From the NCBI GenBank assembly GCA_965237875.1, contig CBDEGP010000002.1, positions 248,001 through 312,000 of the forward strand: a stretch of DNA of 64,000 bases, given 5' to 3'. A program made the position numbers and the translations under genes. Positions 59,686 to 64,000 of this stretch are shown piece after piece (position 1 is the first letter of the stretch; each line of letters opens with the position of its first letter). The notes beneath the pieces were generated by a model, which was not told where the DNA came from, ran no database searches, and saw only the letters and a program-made list of their open reading frames with translations. The stretch comes from DAOUJI01 sp965237875. Lineage in GTDB: Bacteria > Chloroflexota > Dehalococcoidia > Lucifugimonadales > JAGWBF01.

Positions 59686-61317
59686 TCAACAAGAAGGTTC
59701 TTGTGAACCAATTGACACGCACTCAGGCTGAGGGGACTCAGGGTCAGGAGAATCAGGGTCTGAGGAATCATCGTCGATGGGTATAGCCAGCGTGATGTCC
59801 ACGTTGTTGTCCCTGTCGATGATGACCTGTTCCACGAGCATCTGGAGATAATCGTGACACTCCTCGGGGGTCAAGTCGTCCAGGCCCTGGCCGAACTTTC
59901 TCGCCCAGGCTAGGACCTCCTCCATCAGTCGCCGCTTCTCAGTTCCACTCTCCTCCAGAGCACGGTATTCGTCCAGCTTCGCCCTGGCGCTCTCAAGCCG
60001 CTCGGTGATGAACTTGCGCTGGAGGTCGAGTTGGGCCTCGGTGATCTTTCCCGACACGAACAGCCTGACAGCGCGGTCCTCTTCCATCTGAATGCTTCGC
60101 AGGTCTCGCTCGGCCTGAGCGATCTGCTCCTCCATTCCGCCGCCCTCCTGAGAATCGAGGGTGGCGATACCGGCGACGATCAGGTCGGGGTTCTGGAGTA
60201 CCCGCTTCACCTCGCTCCATATCGGCTCCTCCAACTGCTCCGCCCGGATGTAGGGCTTCTCCCGGCAGCGCAGGCGCATACCCTGCATCCCGTTGCACAT
60301 GTAGTAGCGGCGGGGGGCGGTCAGGTCGTAGGTGTAAGCCTTGCCTTTGCGAACGCTGGTGGTTGTCCAGGAGGCCCTCGTGTGGAAGTTGCGGCCGCAC
60401 TCGCCGCATTTCAGCAGGTGCTGCAACTGGTAGAGCACCTTCGTGTTCCTCTTGGCCTTCGTGCTCCGCTGCTTCTTCAACTTCTGCGCCCGTTCCCAGG
60501 TCTTATCGTCGATCACCTGCGGGACCGGAATCTCAATCCAGGTGTCCCTGGGCTGGTCGTAGACCTTCATGCCGTCCTCGGTGGCGACATGGCGGTACTT
60601 TCCGTAGACCCACGTGCCCGCGTAGGTGGCATTCCCCAAGATGTGGTGCACGCGGGACTGAAGCCACATCAGCTTGCCGGTCTGGGTGGGGACCCCCTCG
60701 TCGGTCAGCCGCACGGCAATGGAGTAGGCCCTCATCCCCTCATCGACGTACATGCGGAAGATGCGTCTGACGACCTCCGCCTGCTCCTCAACCACCTCGG
60801 GCCTGCCGTCGTCCCCGATGCGGTATGCGTAGGGGAGGTTTCCCGTGGGCACCCTCCCCCGCTTGGCCGTGCCACGCTTGCCCATGGTGGACCGCTCCCG
60901 GAAGTTGTCCAGCTCTATCTTGCCGATGGCCGCCATGAGGCCGAAGGTCTTCATGTCGATGGCGTCCATGACGGCTTCGAGCCGAATCTGGTGGGCCTCG
61001 ACCACCTCCATGAGTGCGGCGGCGGGGTACATGCCCCTGCTGAGGCGGTCGGACTTCCAGCAGACGATGGTGTCGAAGCGTCCCCTTCTGGCGTCGGCCA
61101 GCATCCGCTGGAACTCAGGGCGCTTCTTCGACCAGCCCCTGCCCACCTCCTGGTAGCGGGCGGTGATGGTCAGCCCTTTGCTCTCGCAGTAGGCTTCCAT
61201 GTCGCCTGTCTGCTCGGAGATGGAGGTCTTGTCCTCCCCGTCCTGGCTCTTGTCCGAGACACGGGCGTAGATGGCCGCCCGGTTCGCCTCCGTCTTCCTC
61301 TTGGTGGTTCTCGCCAT
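59686..61317 (-). CDS. large serine recombinase (integrase)
   Basis: 543 residues. The catalytic N-domain has AAIYARVSDKSQ with Ser21, DTIVCWKSDRLSRG and GKIELDNFRERSTMGKRG. The recombinase domain follows (NLPYAYRIGDDGRPEVV, HHILGNATYAGTWVYGK). The zinc beta-ribbon is HLLKCGECGRNF...YYMCNG...RCREK, and a coiled-coil region (ERDLRSIQMEEDRAVRL) comes last. This is the phiC31-like class that performs directional attP x attB integration. The C-terminal 25 residues are Asp/Pro/Ser-rich. A strong terminator separates it from the upstream element genes. Confidence 0.95.
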   Translation of the reverse strand: MARTTKRKTEANRAAIYARVSDKSQDGEDKTSISEQTGDMEAYCESKGLTITARYQEVGRGWSKKRPEFQRMLADARRGRFDTIVCWKSDRLSRGMYPAAALMEVVEAHQIRLEAVMDAIDMKTFGLMAAIGKIELDNFRERSTMGKRGTAKRGRVPTGNLPYAYRIGDDGRPEVVEEQAEVVRRIFRMYVDEGMRAYSIAVRLTDEGVPTQTGKLMWLQSRVHHILGNATYAGTWVYGKYRHVATEDGMKVYDQPRDTWIEIPVPQVIDDKTWERAQKLKKQRSTKAKRNTKVLYQLQHLLKCGECGRNFHTRASWTTTSVRKGKAYTYDLTAPRRYYMCNGMQGMRLRCREKPYIRAEQLEEPIWSEVKRVLQNPDLIVAGIATLDSQEGGGMEEQIAQAERDLRSIQMEEDRAVRLFVSGKITEAQLDLQRKFITERLESARAKLDEYRALEESGTEKRRLMEEVLAWARKFGQGLDDLTPEECHDYLQMLVEQVIIDRDNNVDITLAIPIDDDSSDPDSPDPESPQPECVSIGSQEPSC

Positions 61318-61344
61318 TACTGCCTCCTTTCCGATACCCTGAAA

Positions 61345-61378
61345 TCAAAAAGACCCGCCTCCTGTCGGGAGCGGGTCT
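61345..61378 (-). terminator. rho-independent terminator upstream of the recombinase
   Basis: On the minus strand AGACCCGC...GCGGGTCT (61371-61378 / 61351-61358) with an inner TCC/GGA helix is followed by TTTTGATTT. It ends the NYN transcript before the recombinase start at 61317. Confidence 0.8.
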
Positions 61379-61532
61379 GCGAGTAGTACAATGCTACTGC
61401 ATCACCTGTCTCGTCAGGTGGCGCCACGGCCCGGGGTGTTTGCTGCATCGCCGGGCCAACTTTCGCTCCCATGATACCGCGATTGGGGGGCCGTCGTCAA
61501 AGCGCGTCACCCGCCAGTAGGTCAGTCATTCT

Positions 61533-62162
61533 CTACCACCCCGCTGGCTTGGTTATAGTTCCGATCCCGTCAGTCAGCGTGTCGGGGAACAGGCTCCGTC
61601 TCAGGTGGCTCTTCCAGAGGCGCTTGACGTAGGTCGCGGCGTCCGCCAGCTCCCTCGGACTGCTGTTCCTGGGGTCCGGGTTGACCAGCGTGACCCGAAG
61701 CCCCAGATCGTCCCGAACGTAGCGCATCGCTCCCGCAAAGTCCGCGTCATTGGACACGACGACCGCCTGCTCGTACTCCCCGTTGAACCCATCGACCAAG
61801 AGACGAGTGGCGAGGTTCACGTCCGATCCCTTCTCCTCCGAGTCCCTTACCAGGACGTAAGACGGCAGCCCAGTCACAGGCTCCGCGAGTGGACGCCGCT
61901 TGACGCCGGACCGGAACACGCCGTAGTACGCGTCGAAGCCCGGCAGCGTCGCCAGGGCTCTCAGATACGCCTGCTGCCGCTGGCGTTGAGAGGGATTCCC
62001 AGGACGGGCGTCGAGCCGTGCGGTGAAGTAGCAGACCCGGTTGATCGAGTCTTGGGGGAAGAGCGTCTCGGCCAGCCTCCGCAGGTCCAGCCACCGGAAC
62101 GGTGTATCCTTCAGGGCGCGGTAGTAGAGATTGAAGCCGTCGATGTAGAGGTTGGTGATCAA
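61533..62162 (-). CDS. NYN-domain (PIN-like) RNase family protein
   Basis: 209 residues. The N-terminus NLYIDGFNLYYRALKDTPFRWLD and the later EKGSDVNLATRLLVDGFNG, VVVSNDADFAGAMRYVRDD and VTLVNPD are the LabA/DUF88-type NYN pattern with acidic catalytic residues (D8, D within SDVNL, SNDAD). Such proteins are predicted RNases or phosphohydrolases. It is cargo of the element. The start codon choice (ATG 62162) has no strong ribosome site, but upstream hairpins are present. Confidence 0.88.
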   Translation of the reverse strand: MITNLYIDGFNLYYRALKDTPFRWLDLRRLAETLFPQDSINRVCYFTARLDARPGNPSQRQRQQAYLRALATLPGFDAYYGVFRSGVKRRPLAEPVTGLPSYVLVRDSEEKGSDVNLATRLLVDGFNGEYEQAVVVSNDADFAGAMRYVRDDLGLRVTLVNPDPRNSSPRELADAATYVKRLWKSHLRRSLFPDTLTDGIGTITKPAGW

Positions 62163-62342
62163 TCGCTACTCCCATACAAAGACAGAGACCGCCCCGGAGG
62201 ACGGTCTCGACCCTATCGCCGAAGAGATAGGGGTGGTAAAAAAACATACCATGAGCGACGGCGGCTGTCAACGCTCGATGCCGGTGAGAGCGCGTGCAGC
62301 TGTGGGTTGCCCAGACCTCTGTAGTTCGTCTTCACACCCACC
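62163..62342 (-). promoter_or_regulatory. structured leader of the NYN gene
   Basis: Two hairpins read on the minus strand lie upstream of the NYN start: CCTATC/GATAGG near 62211-62232 and GAGACCG/CGGTCTC (62185-62191 / 62202-62208). The latter is followed by TGTCTTTGT. They may terminate the PP-loop transcript or regulate the NYN gene. Confidence 0.35.
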
Positions 62343-63206
62343 TCACACTCCGCAATGACCCTCGCACTCGTTCCCAAACCCGTCTCGTTGTCCGTCATCT
62401 CCCAGGCCCGCCTCATCTAAGGCGACCGCCTCGGCCAGGGGCGTCCGCAGCGTGTGCAGGTACGGCGTCTTCTCCAGGGCCAGCCCGTCGCGCAATCTGG
62501 CGTCGATCTCCACCGCCTCGGCGAACAGCTCAGGCCACCTGCGCTTCGTCTCCACCCACCGCTGCCGGGACTGGAAGGGGCAGGCGACGCAGAGCCTGCC
62601 CTCGACCCGATCGGGGGCCGAGCGTTCCAAGGGCCTATCGTAACGCTCTTGCCACCAGTCCAGGCAGTCGCTGCGGGACATCCCCGCCTCGATTAGAGGG
62701 TAACGGTTCGTCATCCACCGGTCGCGGGAGGTCTTGATGCGCATGGCCTCGTCGGTGGAGATGCCCAGCCGCAGCTCGACGGTAGTTCCGGCGGGGACGC
62801 GCTGCCTGGGCCTGAGTCCCAACATCTCCCGAATCCTTCGGCGGATGGGCCTGATCTTGTAGTTGTCGGTGCATTGCCGCCTGCCGATGCCGTCGCCCTC
62901 CCCGTCGCGTCCCTTCAGATAGACGGGAATGTCCACGTAGTTTCGGGAGCCCGAGTGGTTGGTAAGGGCCTTCACATCCTCGCGGAGGCTGCGTCCGTTG
63001 TCCACGACATACAGGGGGAAGCTCAGCCGGTCTCTTAGCCACGTCAGGTGCTCGTAGATGCTGGGCGGCTCCCAGCGGGTGTCGGCGAATATGGCGCAGT
63101 CGGGGATGCGGTCGAATGCCCCCTCGTTTGCCATGAGCGCCATGACGGAGGACTGGACGCCTCCGCCCATGCTGATGACGGTAAGAGACGGTTCGGGCTT
63201 CATCAT
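62343..63206 (-). CDS. PAPS reductase-like PP-loop ATP pyrophosphatase, element-borne
   Basis: 287 residues. The PP-loop is SMGGGVQSSVMALMA (about 12-26), the N-type ATP pyrophosphatase motif of PAPS reductase/adenine nucleotide alpha hydrolases. RRQCTDNYKIRPIRRRIRE is a second conserved region. A late GRLCVACPFQSRQRW carries a CxxCP pair. The end GNECEGHCGV adds more cysteines. Such genes are carried by phages and integrative elements; nucleic-acid sulfur or base modification and sulfate reduction are both possible. I cannot decide the substrate. Confidence 0.82.
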   Translation of the reverse strand: MMKPEPSLTVISMGGGVQSSVMALMANEGAFDRIPDCAIFADTRWEPPSIYEHLTWLRDRLSFPLYVVDNGRSLREDVKALTNHSGSRNYVDIPVYLKGRDGEGDGIGRRQCTDNYKIRPIRRRIREMLGLRPRQRVPAGTTVELRLGISTDEAMRIKTSRDRWMTNRYPLIEAGMSRSDCLDWWQERYDRPLERSAPDRVEGRLCVACPFQSRQRWVETKRRWPELFAEAVEIDARLRDGLALEKTPYLHTLRTPLAEAVALDEAGLGDDGQRDGFGNECEGHCGV

Positions 63207-63439
63207 GCCTCCGCCTCGGTGGTGTCATCAGGTTGCGGGTCGCTCGGGGGAGTGTCCTCGCCGTGCGCGGCCTGCCTGTCCCTGGTGGCGTGCTTGATCA
63301 TCAGGGTGATGATGCGGCGCAAGCGCTCCCGGGCGTCGGGTGCCGGTCTGGAAGAGACCCTGATGACGCCTATCTCAAAGGCGTCGCTGCGGGGCTTCCG
63401 CCGTCTGTTCTGTTCATTCTTTCCGGTGGTATCTTTCAT
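63203..63439 (-). CDS. short basic hypothetical protein of the element
   Basis: 78 residues. A basic N-terminus (KNEQNRRRKPRSDAFEIGVIRVSS) is followed by a helix (ARERLRRIITLMIKHAT) and an acidic Pro/Asp-rich tail. It overlaps the PP-loop gene by 4 bases. I do not recognise a domain. Similar short proteins accompany serine-recombinase elements, but that is recollection only. Confidence 0.6.
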   Translation of the reverse strand: MKDTTGKNEQNRRRKPRSDAFEIGVIRVSSRPAPDARERLRRIITLMIKHATRDRQAAHGEDTPPSDPQPDDTTEAEA

Positions 63440-63551
63440 GTTGCGTAGTCGCAGCGGCGGGTGGTGGGCCGCTGGCCTCTCGACACGGGATTGCGGCTGG
63501 GCCGCCGGAGCCGACGGAACGGGCGAGCGCCGGCGGCATCCAGCCGTCTCA

Positions 63552-63592
63552 GGCCCCGCCGTGCCGCCGTTGCGCCTGCGCCCGGCGGGGCC
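63552..63592. repeat. GC-rich inverted repeat after the HTH gene
   Basis: GGCCCCGCC (63552-63560) and GGCGGGGCC (63584-63592) form a 9-bp stem around a 23-base GC-rich loop. It lies 7 bases past the minus-strand HTH stop (63599). No T-run is present on the minus strand. Confidence 0.35.
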
Positions 63593-63598
63593 GCTTGT

Positions 63599-63928
63599 CT
63601 AGCTGTGCTCCTTGAAGAAGCTCATCTGGAAGCTCTCGGTGACGAGGATCGCCATGCCTCCGGGCATCCGAGCCGCGAAGCGGAAGAGGGCGTGCATGGC
63701 CCAGCCGCGGGGCTCGACGCCGTTGCGCCACCGGTGGACCAGCTTGGGGTCCACGCCGATGGCCCTGGCGAAGGCGGCCCACGTGAGGCCGCTGACCTCG
63801 TGCAGCCGTTCGAGGCGCTTGGGGAAGTCCTCCGCCAGCACGGCGGCCTGGAGCGCCAGGTCCTGTTCCTCGTCGAAGGTCTGCTCCGTGATCCCGTCGA
63901 AACGGGACGAATCGTTATGGTTCGTCAT
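63599..63928 (-). CDS. helix-turn-helix regulator of the element
   Basis: 109 residues. The helix pair LTWAAFARAIGVDPKLVHRWRNG is a Cro/C1-type HTH, preceded by a helical segment (LQAAVLAEDFPKRLERLHEVSG). It is likely a repressor or control protein of the integrated element. The start (ATG 63928) lies inside the end of an upstream gene, overlapping by 14 bases. Confidence 0.82.
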   Translation of the reverse strand: MTNHNDSSRFDGITEQTFDEEQDLALQAAVLAEDFPKRLERLHEVSGLTWAAFARAIGVDPKLVHRWRNGVEPRGWAMHALFRFAARMPGGMAILVTESFQMSFFKEHS

Positions 63929-64000
63929 CTCTATCCTCCATAGTGAAAAGTTGGTCGAAGTCGTCGAAACCCAGGGCCCTGAGCATCCGGCGGCGAATGC
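63915..64000 (-). CDS. C-terminal fragment of an element gene cut by the window edge
   Basis: Reading the minus strand from the right edge gives IRRRMLRALGFDDFDQLF and a charged tail ending at TAA 63915-63917. It overlaps the start of the HTH gene. Too little is visible for a function. Confidence 0.5.
   Translation of the reverse strand, partial: IRRRMLRALGFDDFDQLFTMEDRDDEP

Larger units (their letters stand above)
59686..64000. mobile_element. edge of an integrated element with a large serine recombinase
   Basis: Starting with a large serine recombinase, all genes to the right edge are on the minus strand and accessory in type: NYN-domain protein, PP-loop ATPase, short hypothetical, HTH protein and a partial gene. 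Overlaps of 4-14 bases and a GC-rich, phage-like density support an integrative element or prophage. The left attachment site is probably within 59610-59700; it cannot be located without the other end. No tRNA is adjacent, in line with serine integrases. Confidence 0.7.

Noticed and set aside
60031..61386. A 451-codon plus-strand open frame over the recombinase
   Set aside because: Antisense to the serine recombinase, whose catalytic and zinc motifs are unmistakable; the plus translation is Val/Gly/His-rich without motifs.
1..64000. CRISPR array or rRNA operon
   Set aside because: No regularly spaced direct repeats and no rRNA-like conserved stretches were found on reading the intergenic regions.

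Overview
The window looks like a chromosomal segment of a GC-rich bacterium, most plausibly a Chloroflexota member close to Dehalococcoidia/SAR202. This placement is an inference from gene content: stacked luciferase-like flavin/F420 monooxygenases, a NurA-HerA repair operon, a DnaD-like gene followed by a DnaC-like loader, an EtfBA fusion and a candidate Rdx-family selenoprotein. No rRNA is present to confirm it.

Layout. 1-4.6 kb is a catabolic cluster: three tandem LLM-type oxidoreductases, an FMN split-barrel protein, an SDR and a divergent fourth LLM enzyme. 4.8-15.8 kb is mostly housekeeping: tRNA-Pro(GGG), a GYD protein, a MogA-like protein, trmD, rplS, priA, def, secD, secF, nfo and a small zincin. 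16-22 kb (minus strand) holds a leucine-dehydrogenase-like enzyme, the herA / HAS-barrel / nurA operon and a TolB-like propeller. 22.4-24 kb has a thiolase-like plus DUF35 pair resembling Ltp2/ChsH2-type aldolases. 24.1-25 kb carries a VapBC-type toxin-antitoxin pair with a clear promoter/operator, and a DUF433 gene. 25-34 kb has M16 and MBL hydrolases, a CNNM/CorC protein behind a terminated leader, pncB, fused etfBA, a beta-hydroxyacid dehydrogenase and an atypical response regulator. 34-41.3 kb is rpsU, purQ, purL, rplI, dnaB, a DnaD-like gene and a double-AAA+ DnaC-like protein. 41.3-46.5 kb has a HIT protein, an ABC exporter, the UGA-interrupted SelW-like gene, a HicB-like gene, an MrfA-like helicase and DUF503. 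47-59.6 kb is more accessory, with decayed genes. 59.7-64 kb is the edge of an integrated element driven by a large serine recombinase.

The most interesting item is at 43439-43702. It is a short gene interrupted by an in-frame TGA that reads as a SelW/Rdx protein with a Cys-x-x-Sec motif; a plausible bacterial SECIS hairpin follows the TGA. Conventional gene calling would miss or truncate it. Other notable items are a small membrane protein split by an amber codon (7295-7492), a substrate-binding lipoprotein whose signal peptide is out of frame with its only good start (46961-49074), an expanded SecD, a helicase loader with two tandem AAA+ modules, and a transposase relic carrying a frame-shifting 13-bp duplication.

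All functions are assigned by reading motifs and recalled family resemblance; no database search was run.
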